Shown here: in pieces, positions 34,721 to 48,048 of the stretch
How positions within the stretch are numbered: position 1 is the first letter of the stretch
How the letters are laid out: the number at the start of each line of letters is the position of its first letter
DNA from: Chamaecyparis obtusa
Taxonomy: Eukaryota; Streptophyta; Pinopsida; Cupressales; Cupressaceae
Reading direction: 5' to 3'
DNA: 64,000 bases
Assembly: GCA_027943335.1 (NCBI GenBank)
Contig: BSBK01000764.1
Location: 841,001 to 905,000, forward strand
Notes under the pieces: model-generated
Databases searched by the model: none
What the model was told of the DNA's origin: nothing
The model's input: only the letters and a program-made list of their open reading frames with translations
Position numbers and translations under genes: made by a program

Positions 34721-36567
34721 GGTTCCAATCTGTCCATAGGGGTCACGGGGACTTCCTATGGATCCTAACATGTGATAAAGCATATTAGGACCCCTAGGAA
34801 GTCCCCATGACCCCTTTTGACACATTTGAATGCTCAAGTGTGTTCGAAGGGATCGTAGGACCCCTTAAGACACACTTGCAAGTTCTAATGTATCCATAGG
34901 GGTCATGGGGACTTCCTAGGGGTCCTAACGCATGTTAAGGCATACTAGGACCCCTAGGAAGTCCCCATGACCCCTTTTGACATATTCGAATGCTCAAGTG
35001 TGTTCAAAGGGGTCGTAGGACCCCTTAAGACACACTTGAGGGTACCAATGTGTCAATAGGGGTCATGGGGACTTCCAAATGGTCCTAATGCATGATAAGG
35101 CGTACTAGGACCCCTTGGAAGTCCCCATGACCCCTTTTGACACATTCAAACACTCAAGTGTGTCTGAAGAGGTTGTAGGACCCCTTAAGACACACTTGAG
35201 CATTCCAATATGTCCATAGGGGTAATGTGGACTTCCTAGGGGTCCTAACACGTGATAAGGCATACTAGGACCCCTAGGAAGTTTCCATGACCACTTTTGA
35301 CACATTCGAATGCTCAAGTCTATTTGAAGGGGTCATAAGACCCCTTAAGACACACTTGAGGGTTCCAATGTGTCCATAGGGGTCATGGGGACTTCCTAGG
35401 GGTCCTAATGTGTGATAAGGCATACTAGGACCCCTAAGAAGTCCCCATGACCCCTTTTGACACATTCAAATGCTCAAGTGTGTTTGAAGGGCTTGTAGGA
35501 CCCCTTAAGACACACTTGAGGGTTCCAATGAGTCCATAGGGGTCATGGGGACTTCCTAGGGGTCCTAACGTATGATAAGGCATACTAGGACCCCTAGGAA
35601 GTCCCCATGACCTCTTTTGACACATTCAAACATTTGAGTGTGTCCAAAGGGGTTGTAGGACCCCTTAAGACACACTTGAGGGTTCTAATGTGTCCATAGG
35701 GGTCATGAAGACTTCCCAGGGGTCCTAACACATGATAAGGTGTACTAGGACCCCTAGGAAGCCCCCATGAACCCTTTTGACACATTTAAATGCTCAAGTG
35801 TGTCCGAAGGGGTCGTAGGACCCCTTAATCACACTTGAGGGTTCCAATGTTTTCGTAGGGGTCATGGTGACTTCCTAGGGGTCCTAACACGTGATAAGGC
35901 ATACTAGGACCCCTAGGAAGTCCCCATGACCCCTTTTGACACATTCAAATGATCAAGTGTGTTTGAAGGGGTTGTAGGACCCCTTAAGAGACACTTAAGC
36001 GTTCCAATGTGTCCATAGGGGTCATGGGGACTTCGTAGGGGTCCTAACATGTGATAAGGCGTACTAGGACCCCTAGGAAGTCACCATGACCCCTTTTGAC
36101 ATATTCGAATGCTCAAGTGTATCTGAAGGGGTTGTAGGACCCCTTAAGAAACACTTGAGCATTCTGATGTGTCCATAGGGGTCATGGGGACTTCCTATGG
36201 GTCCTAACACATGATAATGCATACTAGGACCCCTAGGAATTCCCCATGACCCGTTTTGACAAATTCAAATGCTCAAGTGTGTTTGAAGGGGTCATAGGAC
36301 CCCTTAAGACACACTTGAGAGTTCCAATGTGTCTATAGGGGTCATGGGGACTTCCTAGGGGTCCTAACATGTGATAAGGCATACTAGGACCCCTAGGAAG
36401 TCCCCATGACCCCTTTTAACACATTCAAACACCCAAGTGTGTCTGAAGGGGTCGTAGGACCCTTTGAGACACACTTGAGAATTCCAATGTGTCCATAGGG
36501 GTCATGAAAACTTTCTAGGGGTCCTAACGCATGGTAAGGCGTACTAGGACCCCTAGGAAGTCCCCGT
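34721..36567. repeat. 160-bp double-palindrome satellite, left block (about 11.5 copies)
   Basis: The monomer recurs every 160 bp (landmark tccataggggtcatgg near 34895, 35535, 35695 and so on; 159 in one unit). Each monomer is two overlapping inverted repeats. In the unit at 34899, the arms 34899-34927 and 34946-34974 are perfect 29-bp complements around an 18-base loop. Arms 34971-35014 and 35019-35062 are 44-bp near-complements around GTAG. The four C of one palindrome are shared with the next, so hairpins tile the array without gaps. Minus-strand ORFs of about 63 codons recur in every unit, but the period is not a multiple of three, so they are not a repeat protein. Confidence 0.95.
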
Positions 36568-37789
36568 TGTTATCTCTATTGAGCATTAAAGATTGTCATT
36601 ACTATCAAAGGTTATCAAAGACATCTGTCGGTTACATATATTAAGCCAGTCAGTAACTAAAAACAAAACATGACATTTGGTTAGACTGTATACATCGAGC
36701 ATCAGATAGTTTACCAAGCATCAACAGATACCGATACCGAGTGATAGTAAACACTGAGCATCAGAAGGAACACTGAGTAGTTTATACAGTGTTTACCGAG
36801 GATCACAAGAAATGACATAGTAATTAGGAATGGCTCATTCTTCTATGAAAATGGTTACAATAGATCATAAAATGTTTTACCAAGATTGAGAACAATTTAT
36901 TGTCAAGATATTCATTAAATGCAATGTATATCTTATGTAATAGTTTGATCTAGGTCATTTTTGTACATTGTAGATCTTAGGGTTTTGTCTAAGATTTGAA
37001 AACCTAATTTTGTAAGCGGCATAAAGGAGTATGCTATATAATTGTATGTTTACATCATTTTGATGTGAACTGATGTATTATCAAAGAAGCACTTTAAGCA
37101 CTTGCCTAACTTCAAAGTTATTAGTTGACAAAGAAGAACAATATTTAGAGGAAATCAAATTGAGCAGAATTAGAGAAGGCTAATCGAGCAGTTCAGAGCA
37201 AAGATTCATCATAGTAAAGGTGATATGTTATCAATACTTTATTGATCTGTATCAGAAAATCAAGTTGTCATTTAGTAGATAGTTACCTATTGCTTTCTAA
37301 CAATTGTAATAGAGTTTTTGGTTAATTCTCTTAACAGAGTAGACTTAATAGTCTTATGTAAATCTCTTAACCAAGTGCACACTTCATTAGTGTTGTCTAA
37401 AATCCTATCACTAGGTAGATCTAGCTGATCTAATATGTTACTCCTAACAGGGTAAGATCACCAGAAGTGATCGAAACTTGTAGCCCTAACAGGAAAACCT
37501 TTTCTATCTGCAGTAGTAAAGAATTTGTGGGTGTCATCCCCACCGTAGTTACCTTCTAACAAGGGTTTTTGCATTACCAAAATACTTGTGTTATGGGAAT
37601 GTTATATTGTTGATTTCATGTTATTTACTTTCACAAGTTAAATGAATGAATGTTATATGCATTTGAAGCAAGTTATTTTGGAAGGTTACATTGTTTACTA
37701 GTTCGGATCTGAAAGGTTGAAGTGTGAAAGTTTTTTTGGGCACTGATTCACTCCTCCCCTCTCAGTACCTATCTCTCCTAATTCCAACA
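36568..37789 (+). repeat. 5' LTR of C1
   Basis: 1222 bp, starts TGTTATCTCTATTGAGC and ends attccaaca. TATATAA at 37035-37041 is a TATA candidate. It matches the 3' LTR (43660-44521 joined to 58779-59101) closely, apart from a deletion of about 26 bp near the end of the 3' copy. Confidence 0.92.
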
Positions 37790-37791
37790 AT

Positions 37792-37807
37792 TGGTATCAG
37801 AGCGCAG
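37792..37807 (+). other. Primer-binding site of C1, initiator tRNA-Met
   Basis: TGGTATCAGAGCGCAG, two bases after the LTR. TGGTATCAGAGC is the classic complement of plant initiator tRNA-Met used by Copia elements. Confidence 0.9.
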
Positions 37808-37853
37808 TTCTCTTATTGAATATTTTAACCATTGAAGGGTAAAGATCTAATTC

Positions 37854-39255
37854 ATGGAGAGGTACAAGTTAGATAAGTCTATTGAGAACCAGAAGATTCA
37901 GATGTAGATGTTTGTGGAATAGTTTAAGCAAGCTAAGGATGAACTGAAGACAATGCTGGTTGAAAGGAAGAACCTAGCTGTTTTGCAAAATAAAGTTGGT
38001 TATCATGAAGAAGTGATTGATGATCTATTTGATCATATTGGATCTAGTTCTGGAAGTATTTATGATGGATCTGAAAGCATGATATCTGATTTATCTAAAA
38101 AGAATCAACATTTAACTGAACAAGTGAAAGCACTACAAATCGGTCAAGAATCTCAGATGGTGAGAATGGTAGAGATAATGAACAATGCCAGACAGGCTAA
38201 ACAAGAAATAAATCTAGCTATTAATGACTACAAAAAAATAACTGAACAAATTCAAGCAAAAGAAAGTGAAATAAAGAGACTCACTGATCACCATTTTCAA
38301 ACATCCAATCAGATGATGGTTGTGAATCAAGAAGTCAACCGAGTGAATGGAGAATTGTCAAGAAAACTTGAAGAAGTTGCAAGACTCAAAGAGGAGAATG
38401 AGAAGGTAAGAAATGAAGTAAAAACTCAATAGAAACACAATGAAATGAAGAAATTGGTTGAGGACAGTTCTAAGAAGATTGATGATTTTCTGGATAACCA
38501 AAGAAGATTTGGGAGTAAATCTGGTCTAGGCTATACCGGTGAAGGATAATCATCACAACAAGCTGAACAGGTCAACAACAATCAAAATCAAAGACCTAAA
38601 GTACTGACATGTTATCACTGTGGAAAACCGGGACACACTTCTAATGTTTGTAGAAGTAGAGCACAAGGTAAATCTCCTGTCACTCCTAAATTCAATGGAT
38701 ATTGTTATTACTATGGAAAGTATGGTCATCAAGATTATGAATGTAGAGCTAAACTGAATGATAATGCTAACAATACTACAATTGAGAAGTTATGCTATAG
38801 TTGTAATAAACATGGACACACTGCACAAGACTGTAAGGCTAAGATGAAACAAGTATGGACTCCTAAGCAAAAAACACAGCGCAAGCCTTATCAACCAAAG
38901 AGATAAGGTAACTATTATGTTTGGGATTATAACACATGGGCTAACTATATTGCATGTGGTAGATATGGGCACATTGCAGCAAACTATAATAGGAAAAGAT
39001 GGGCTGGACAATTAAGAAGCTAGACAAGCACTAGAATGTCATGTTTGCATTGCCATAAAGTCGGTCATTTAAGCAAGGACTGCAGAGACCGAGCACCAGA
39101 GGAAAATCATGTATTTGAGAGTGGAAAGACTATTCCAGATATAATGAGGATAAGAAGGACTATATGGAGAAAGGCACAGAATGAGAATGCTGAGTCAAGT
39201 AATGCTATCGGTGAAACCTCATCCACTAGATTGGGTGACATCGATTCCTCCACCT
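37854..39255 (+). pseudogene. gag: Gag-like gene of C1 with five zinc-knuckle repeats
   Basis: The frame from ATG 37854 is broken by TAG codons soon after the start, open at 37953-38432, then broken again. The first part is a predicted coiled coil (DLSKKNQHLTEQVKALQ and heptads after it). The second part has five CCHC-type modules: CYHCGKPGHTSNVC, CYYYGKYGHQDYEC (one Cys lost), CYSCNKHGHTAQDC, a fourth near 38950 that has lost two ligands, and CLHCHKVGHLSKDC. Nucleocapsid knuckles bind RNA; one or two is usual, so five is high. The stops near the start are TAG codons where CAG would fit. Confidence 0.75.
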
Positions 39256-39810
39256 AAGGTGATATAGGTATGTATGGGATTGACACTTCAAATGATCACA
39301 TTTTACATATAGTTCCTTATATATGATGAGCACATACCAAATCTACATGAAAATAGATGCATTGTGATTTATATGTCTTGAGATGACAAAGTTATATAGT
39401 CGGTAAAAGTAAGACTGAGCGTTGGTTACTCGTTGGTAATCACTATTCAAGGTTAACCGAATATCGGTATGAATTGAGAAAAGGAAATCCTATGTTAACT
39501 GAGTGAATAAAAGTCTACAGTTGTCACCGAGCTGACAGTTGTCATAAATTGGAAAGTAGGTCAGGCATTTATTGCATAAAGTTTTGAGCAAGAATATCAA
39601 AAATTCTATAAATACACAGATGCAAGAGTTCATTTTTCACATTGTGAATATCGGAGAGCTGAAATTTCAAGAGCGTGTTCGAGCAAGAATTTTTCAAGGT
39701 TATTCAAGCTTTTGTAGATCGAATCAAGCATAATCTTCGATACATTCTGAGTAAGTTGAAACCCTACTGAGCATATTTCTCGCAACTTACTGAAAACCTA
39801 GTTCGTAGAA

Positions 39811-42800
39811 ATGGCATCTACTGTGAGTTCTTCTAAGGTTTTGGAAGAAGTAAATTTGATTGTGTCAACTAGTTACAAGGAACCACACTATAAGTTACAC
39901 CCAGAAGTTGCAAGCAAAATGGATTCAACGGGAGCTTTTTCAAGCATCCCACCTAGGGTTTTGTTGACAGAAGACGTAAGATCATATATTCATTGTAAAA
40001 TTGGCGAAATTGGGGATTTTGATATCTATGTGGCATTTTAGGTACTTTATGATGGAGAAATGAAACTGAAACCAGAACACAAGTTGGTTGAGACACTTGG
40101 TCTCACCAATGCCCTAAATTTCCCAAAGAATTTCAAGAATGAATGGATTAGGGTTGTGTTAAGTAGATATCACAAAGGTACATTTTGGTTAGAGAGACTG
40201 GTCCAAGTAACTAAGAGGATGATTAGCAGCGTTGTTGGTTACCTGAATGCTGACAAGGTCAAAGCATTTGGAAGCACTGCATGAATCAAAGTTGAGAAGA
40301 ACACTGGCATAGCATGGGATGGTAGAGCACTAAAGATTTGAACAATTGTGGATCCCAAAGTGAAGTTTGCATCACATGTTATTGGGTATAAAATATTTTA
40401 GTCAAGAAGGTCAAATAGTGTACCATGCATTGCAGTAGATATGGCTTACAAATTGATAAAGAAGGGTCATCAGATAGACCTCACCGAGCTACTACTGAGA
40501 CAAATTGAAGAAAAAATAAAAACCATAAGGTCATAGAAAACCAACACCTATAAGTTTGGTTCACTACTTGTACATGTTTGTTTTTCTATCTCCAGAAATT
40601 CTTTCCCACTGTCGGTCACACTCAATGGGTAGATGAGAAACCAATTACTTTACAAATATTTGATATTATGAAAGGTCTAGGAGATAATGCTGAGAATATT
40701 TTGGATAAATATTTTGAAGAATTTCAAGTTAAAATGAACAAGAGAAGTAGAATACCGATTTCATTGGTCGAGAAATTTGAGATGGATATTTGTTTTCTAG
40801 TAGACACTGACCATACTATGATAAAAGTAGTTGAGCTGAGAATTAAATGGCTAGAACCTATGGGCTATGAAATGGAACATGATTTCAGATTGAAATCAAT
40901 ACAGGCACTGCTAGCATTACCAAAAGACCCCAAGGCCACTAGGTTTGGAACCTATGAAGAAGCTAAGTCTAGAATCAAGACAGGTTTGGTCATTAATAAA
41001 ATAACAAGGAAGTCTAAGAAGATGAGAAAGTTTCTATCTGAGACATTTGAGAAGGATGCAAACTCATCTAAGGAGTCACCGGTTGAATAGGAAACTGAAG
41101 TTCAGTTGATGTTGGCTGACAAACCTTATGATAGTGAGGAGACTAAATCTGAAGAAGAACAAGAAGCTACACTGGTTCCTCCTACTAAAGCTCCAAAGAA
41201 GATCAGTTACCAGTGCAAATAGGTGTATGCACAAGGTCATCCACTGTAGCTTCACCACCATAGAAGAAAGGAGCAAAAAAGATATTAAAACCAAAGGCAG
41301 CTACAATGAAAAAACCATATGCTAAAAGAGGTCGGAAGGCTGTAGTTGAGCCACCAAAGAGAAAGAGAAGAAAATTGATAAGAGGCAAGGAATATTTAGA
41401 GGATGAAGAGGAAGAAAACAATCAAGGACAATTCAAGATTATCAGTAACAAGAATCGATCAATTGATGATGTCATTGAGGACATATTGGAGAATGGAGAC
41501 ATCTCAGACCTGGAACTTAAAAGATTTGACAAAATGTTAAATGAAGATCAAAATAAAATAGAGGAAGCTGTCATCCAGATGATGATACATTTCAAAAGAG
41601 TTCCAATAGAGTTTAGTACACAACTCCCAGTTGAACTAGAAGAAAGAATAAACCAGAAATGGACATATGCACTAGAGACCGATAAGAAGATGAGAGAACA
41701 ACTCCTAGCTTCAGTAGCACCAAATTTATCTATGGAGGAGATAAAAGAACTTATGGAATCATCGGTGCAGAGATTTCCAATAAAAAATTGAGCTATGCAA
41801 ATACTAGATGAGAACCTTGCAGATCTTGACGAATCAGGTCAACTCATCTGGACATCTGCTCTTGCTGTGAAGGAACAAACATAGAAAATTGCTTTTTAGA
41901 ATTTGTCTAAGAAGAGACACAAGTCCAAAGGTAAGGGTATTTTTATTGCAAATGACATTGCACAAAAGAATCAAGAAGAAAATATATCAGTTGCCAAGGT
42001 AATTGATACTATAGTTGTGCAAGAAATTCATGATAGTTCACAGGATGCACCGGATCTTGCATAGATCCAGATCCTAGATAAAAATGATGCTGATGTACTC
42101 ATTGAGGGCATCACCAATAGTGATCTTGATGAAAAAGATAATGATGAGGATGTGAATGTTGAACCTACACATGCACGAGATGAGGCACCACTTATTGAGT
42201 GTGCAATCACATCTTTACCAGGTTAGCTTCCAATTTTAGCTGAAGCTATTGAAATCCTTTCAATGGAACAACCCAAAGGCTCTATCCTTGAGAAACCACA
42301 AGACACAATTGGGGAACCAAGAAAAGAACCTCTTGCGACAAACAAGCCTGAAGAGACAGAGGCTAATAAATCAGAAACATAGAATAAGGAAGAGCCAAAA
42401 GCTACAGATGCAACCCCACCAGGCACAACGTCAGAGGCTCTAACTTATTTTACCGACACACATGTTACTGATGAGAAGAAAAAGGATGATAATGTGTCTA
42501 CCAGACAGAATACACCAAGGGCAACCGATGAAAAAGCTATTGTTGTTATAACAAAAGAGCTCGAGAAGAAAAAGAAGGGTAAAGGAAAAGGTCCAGTCAC
42601 TCTAGATGAAGTGATTATAATACCAAAATGTGACCTGAGGACCCTTAGCCCTGAGGAATTGAGAAAATATGGGGAACTATGTACAAGAAAAGCAACATAA
42701 GATAAGTTGAAGCAAGAAACTAAACGCAAAGAAATATTAACGGATGTTAGGGATATCTTACAAAAGGTAGTACCTGAAGTGAACATTGATGAAGATACTC

Positions 42801-43432
42801 CTATTATAGATCAACTTGCTATACTTACCAAGAAGATAAATGCCCTAGACATTGATGCTGACAAGCGAATTGAAGAAAGGGCAAAATCCAAAATTCAAGA
42901 CAAACTGGTAGAAAGAATCAGCCAAGATGTGGCAATAAACAAGGTCAAGTTAGCTAAGGTAATAATTGAGATAAAATCAATTACTCAATTAATTTGTCAA
43001 TTCTTACTAAAGCTATGCACTGTGGAAACCTTCACTATTGAGATTAGTGAAAAGGTAAAAGGTTTGAAAACTAAAATCACAGCCAGTGCAAATGCAGCTA
43101 CAACCGAGCCTCAAGCTTTTTCAAAGCATATACTTAGAGTTGAAGAACTCAGGTGATTGTTAGCAGATCTTAAGAAGCAAGAAGAGTAGATCAATGATTA
43201 GGTTACTATGTTGCAGACAAAACTCCTTCCATACCTTAAATTTTTTGAGAAACATATTGTCAAAGCAGAACAACTTGATGCAACACCAGAGATTTCTATG
43301 TTGGAGAACATCTTTGACATGCATACACAAGTCGGTCTTGAGCACATTGCTCTCACCAACTTGAAAGAGGAATGGGAAAACCTCTTGGAGTCGCTAAAGA
43401 AAACCCATCGGCACATTTTTGACAAGTTGTAA
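39811..43432 (+). pseudogene. Second ORF region of C1, unrecognised, fragmented
   Basis: Pieces at 39811-40284, 40578-41090, 41306-41791, 42494-42700, 42707-43156 and 43208-43432 look like one former protein of roughly 1200 residues with stops and frame changes. The start MASTVSSSKV is followed by a globular part (GAFSSIPPRVLLTEDVRSYI; WVDEKPITLQIFDIMKGLGD). Later come a basic patch (KRGRKAVVEPPKRKRRK) and acidic, helical stretches. A splice-acceptor-like tract ends in ag at about 40598. No integrase, RT or RNase H motif is present. I do not recognise the family. It may be a captured or lineage-specific element gene. Confidence 0.6.
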
Positions 43433-43645
43433 GTATACAGTTTTTGTATTTGGCATTAATATAAAAAAGGGGGAAATCAATGTATATGCCAAATATGTAA
43501 CTTTTTGCCTAGTATACTACACATTATCGGGAGCATGCACTGAGGGGGAGTATATAGAAATTTTTTGTTGATATGTATATGTATATGATGGAGATATAAG
43601 TTTTGAGACATAAGGTCTATATACATTCAAGTTTTAATACTAATG

Positions 43646-43658
43646 CCAAAGGGGGAGA
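43646..43658 (+). other. Polypurine tract of C1
   Basis: ccaaagggggaga lies directly before the 3' LTR start TGTTATC at 43660. Confidence 0.85.
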
Positions 43659-43659
43659 T

Positions 43660-44521
43660 TGTTATCTCTATTGAGCATTAAAGATTGTCATTAGTATCAA
43701 AGGTTATCAAAGACATTGGTCGGTTACATATATTAAACCAGTCGGTAACTACAAACAAAATAGGACAATAGGTTAGAGTGTATACACCAAGCATCAGCAG
43801 ATACTGATATTGAGCGATAGTAAACACCAAGCATTAGAAGGAACACTGAGTAGTTTATACAGTGTTTATCGAGGATAACATGAAATGACATAGCAATCAA
43901 GAATGGCTCATTCTTCTATGAAAATGGTTACAACAGATTAGAAAACATTTTACCAAGATCGAGAAAAATTTATTGTCGAGATATTCATTAAATGCAATGT
44001 ATAGCTTATGTAATAGTTTGATCTAGGTCATTTTTGTACACCGTAGATCTTAGGGTTTTGTCTAAGATTTGAAAACCTAATTTTGTAAGGGGCATAAAGC
44101 ACTATGCTATATAATTGTATGTTTACATTATTTCGATGTGAAATAATGTATTATCAAAGAATCACTTGAAGCACTTGCCTAACTTCAAAGTTATCAGTTG
44201 ACAGAGAAGAACAGTATGCAGAGGAAATCAGATTGAGCAGAATCAGAGAAGGGTAACCGAGCAGTTCAGAGCAGAGATTCATCATAGTAAAGGTGATATG
44301 TTATCAATACTTTATTGATCTGTATCGGACAATCAAGTTGTCATTTAGCATATAGTTACCTAGTGCTTTCTAACAATTGTAATAGAGTTTTTGGTTAAAT
44401 CTCTTAACAGAGTAGACTTAACAGTCTTATGTAAATCTCTTAACCGAGTGCACACTTCATTAGTGTTGTCTCAAATCCTATCACTAGGTAGATCTAGCTG
44501 ATCTAATATGTTACTCCTAAC
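43660..44521 (+). repeat. 3' LTR of C1, first part
   Basis: Homologous to 36568-37435 or so. It is cut by T3 after ctaac; the LTR resumes at 58779. Confidence 0.92.
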
Positions 44522-45500
44522 TGTAAGCACCCTAAAATGGTCACCTAGACTTTGGGCCCCCTTTCAGCAATTTATCAAATCCCTGAATCAATATTTTCAA
44601 AAATTAATATTTTCAGCTCAATATCACTTTCCTTGATCAAATCCTAATTCTATCATTTATTTGATTATTTTTCATGGATTAACCATTTTATCCTAAGTCT
44701 TTATTTAATTAAAAGGAATATTTCCTCCCCTTTTATTAAATAAAAAGTCCCCACTTTTCCTCTTATCCTAAGTTGCACAAATAAAGCATTATTCTTATTT
44801 CATAAAAAGGGAAAAAACACTTTTTGTCTCATATGGACACAAAAGTCAACTCTTATTTTCTCATTGGAGGATATTTGTGCACATGGATTGCTCCTTTTTT
44901 AAGCCTCACCCTTGATTAAATCTTTTGCCTCTTAATCTCCATCGTCCGTTGATTCTCATTTCCTATAAAAGAAGAGCTCTCTTCTCATTCTAGGATCCAT
45001 CTTTTTATGCTAACTCTATGTTGCAGGATTTCTTGGAGACTTTGGAGCCTTTTGGAGATTATTGTTGCATCACATCTAGTTTTCATTGTTGTTTCATAGT
45101 TTAACTTCCATTATTTCATAGTAGCTTCATATTTATGCTTTCCTAGTTTAGATTTCCTTTCAAGCTTTAGAATAACTCATATAGATTAAGTAGGAGGAAT
45201 TGTAATACTTCTATTTCCATTCATAGCATAGTTTCATAGCTTTCATATTCATTTCTAGTTGCATTGCATTGCATTTCATTTGATTCTTGGGGATATTGGC
45301 ATTCTTGCCCTTGTCTTCATTTGAATCTCTCATTGTGTGGTTGACTAGCAAGGTCATTAAGCTTAATAGCTCTAGCTGAGAGCAATCAAATAATCTTGAA
45401 ACTCCATACATAGAGAGCTCTAGGTCACTTTCTAAGGTTTCCCATTCATGGATTCCCTTGGATGTAATGACTTAGAGAAGTGCACTATTTAGAGTACACA
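44522..45500 (+). repeat. 5' LTR of T3
   Basis: TGTAAGCACCCTAAAATGG to agagtacaca. TATAAAA at 44964-44970 is the promoter candidate. Confidence 0.95.
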
Positions 45501-45504
45501 TTTT

Positions 45505-45522
45505 TGGTGCCCACCGTGGGGC
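45505..45522 (+). other. Primer-binding site of T3, tRNA-Lys type
   Basis: TGGTGCCCACCGTGGGGC, four T after the LTR end. Identical to the T4 site. Confidence 0.85.
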
Positions 45523-48048
45523 AGAGCACTATAGTTTTGTCCTACATTTTTTGCATTTCCCTTGATTTTTCATCATAATTTAGCTTCATTTTTGGCTCTC
45601 TGGATTCTCAATCTCAGATTATTGTGTGATAGTTTTCCAGTGTGGTACGACACTTTCTTCTATACTGGTGCAATACTTTACCAGTTAAAGTATCGCGCGG
45701 CCTTTATAGGTTCTGTCGCACTGTGTTCTATATTCTGTCACTTGCAGGTAAAGTGAACTGTCGCATAGGAAGATATTATCACAGCCATATACAATGAAGT
45801 GTCACATGATAATTCTAGTGACTGTACTGTCACTTGTGCTTGGCAATGAGTTGTTTTGGAGTTCTTTTTGGATGAGTTTTGATCTAGTTAGCTTGCTGGT
45901 TTAGTTTGCTGTGGTTAGACAAATTTCATTTAGATTTTGATTTTGCTAACCATTGTGGGGCTAACAAGTTATGGTTGTAGGTGTCTCTTGCTTGAATATT
46001 TTCCAAAAATTGCATGCATAAGGGCTACTAATGGTTTTTGTAGGGCTGCCCAAGCATAAAAAAAAAAAAAAAAGAGTGCTTGTTTGTTTATTTCATTTCA
46101 AGTGTGGCAATTACTAGTTGTTTCATTTCATAGGAACATAATATCTTGTTGTAGGAATCTTTGGGTGGTAGGAGAAGTATGCTCTTCACCCTTGTGGTGA
46201 ACCAAAAAATCTTGACCCATCTTTAGATTTTGAAAGAAAGAGGGTAATTAAACCTTTTTTTTTGGTGTGTTTGGGATAAAACTTTGAGATAGGGGAGTAT
46301 GCTCTTCACCCTTGTGGTGAAACAAAAACTTTGAACCTCACAAGTTGATCCACTCTTTCTTTAGTTCTTAGAATCCTTTAGTGGGCCTGCTCTTGAGAAA
46401 TCAAGAGGAATGACCAAAGTGGGGACAAGCCTTTTGCCGGCTATTCCGACCCACTATAAACTCAAGGCTATCAAGGACACAAAACCTTGGTAGATGTAGC
46501 ACTTGTCTTCACTTGATGTGAGTAGCTTGTGGGATTACAACCATGAGGAAAATGTCAAGCAAGAATGCTTAAGGTACTCTTGAGGCCACGAGGTCCATTA
46601 CTTTCCGCAAGGTAAGGAGTCCCTTTGGGGAGCAAGAGGGGTGCTATGAACAGAAGCCCTTACTAAGAACCATAGATAGAAGCCACCCTATTTTTCTGCT
46701 TAGCTTCTTGGTGCAAGGATTGATCCAAGTGGAATAACCCGGATCACCCCAAGATTACTCACCATCTGTGTTCCTTTGGTTGTGTCATTGACACTTCCAC
46801 GAAAAAGCCAATATCTATTGTGGGTAACCACTTTGTGTGAGGCAAGGGAGAATCAAGTGTGGGCCAAGTTGTTAAGTATTGAGCCATTGTCTTTTTAGGA
46901 TAGCAAGTGCTTGAAGTGTTGTCACTATGATATACCCGTGTAAACATTCTTGCATATTCAACATCACGGTAGTATTCATAGGATTTTTCAATTTTGATAT
47001 CACAATTGTTTGTCTTGGCAAGGTTGCTTTTGCCCTTGTTTCAAGTGTTTGAAGACATGTTTGATCCCTGACTATTTGCAAACCTGTCAATTTACTGCTA
47101 CCATTGTGATTGAAATCGAAAAAACCAACCTTCAAACTAAAATTTTGATCAGACTGCCATTAAAACTAAGATTTTTAACATTCACTAGTCAAGATTCGTA
47201 TGACCCTAAAACTGTGTCTCACACTGTGTTGAGAAATATCATGCGATAGTTCATTCTTGCACAACTGTCACATCCCTTGCCTGGAAAGTATCGCACTTCT
47301 TGCCTGGAAACTATCACCCCGAATAGAATGAAATATTGCCTAGTTATAAATTGTCACCCTATTTGCCTGGTAATTGTTTCACTGAGTCTTTCTATTGTCT
47401 GCCTAGTTTATGAAATTTTTAGTCTTTCCTTGGATGACCAGATCTTAGTAAGTTTCGTACTCTGTAGCTAAAAGCCTATTTGCACCTTAGGTTCTTGGCT
47501 CTAGATATCTTGAGTTAGCAATTCTTGACTTCACCAAAGATCTTGCTTGTCATTGATGAGTTAGGAATCATCCTTATTGACAAGTCTCACCTTTAGATTC
47601 TTTGATTACACACTTGGAGAGTTTGAGTACTCTTTTGTCCAAATTCATTTTCATATAAATTTCAATTTCAATTTTGGGTAAATCATCCTCCTGATCCATA
47701 TGTGCTAGGATACTGAAATCCTTTTATTATGCACCACTATGGCAGTGTTGATTTATACCTGTTGTCAACTTTCTATTTCACCATTTCTCTTTTGGAGAAT
47801 TGAATATTCTCACTATCCTAGTTTGATAATTAACGATTCATAAGGTCATCTTTTCACTAAGGGTCTTTTCTTTCATGCCGGTTACAACAACATACCAAGT
47901 GGACCAAGGAAAATGACCTCAAGTAGTTTTTGAACAATTACCTTTAGTACAAACTCGCCAAAAGTGAAAGGGGAAGGAACCCATCTTTGATCAATCTCCT
48001 AGGTGTACTTTAGAAGTTTGGTTTGAGCCTACGAGTAGCCTTATTCAG
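45523..48048 (+). promoter_or_regulatory. 5' leader of T3 (non-coding)
   Basis: It holds cytosine/guanine-bearing short repeats near 45640-45840 (tgtcgca, tatcgcg), two copies of a stem-loop TTCACC-CTTGT-GGTGAA (46185-46201 and 46305-46321), and a block near 47010-47060 (caaggttgcttttgcccttg) shared with the leaders of T1 and T4. A poly(A) run is at 46059-46073. No ORF is convincing. Confidence 0.65.

Noticed and set aside
35105..35785. Recurring minus-strand ORFs of 63-70 codons in the satellite
   Set aside because: They repeat only because the DNA repeats; each is closed by stops and the 160-bp period is not a multiple of three, so no long repeat protein forms.
34721..36567. CRISPR array
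   Set aside because: Regular spacing, but the whole 160-bp unit is repeated, with no unique spacers, in a plant retroelement context.
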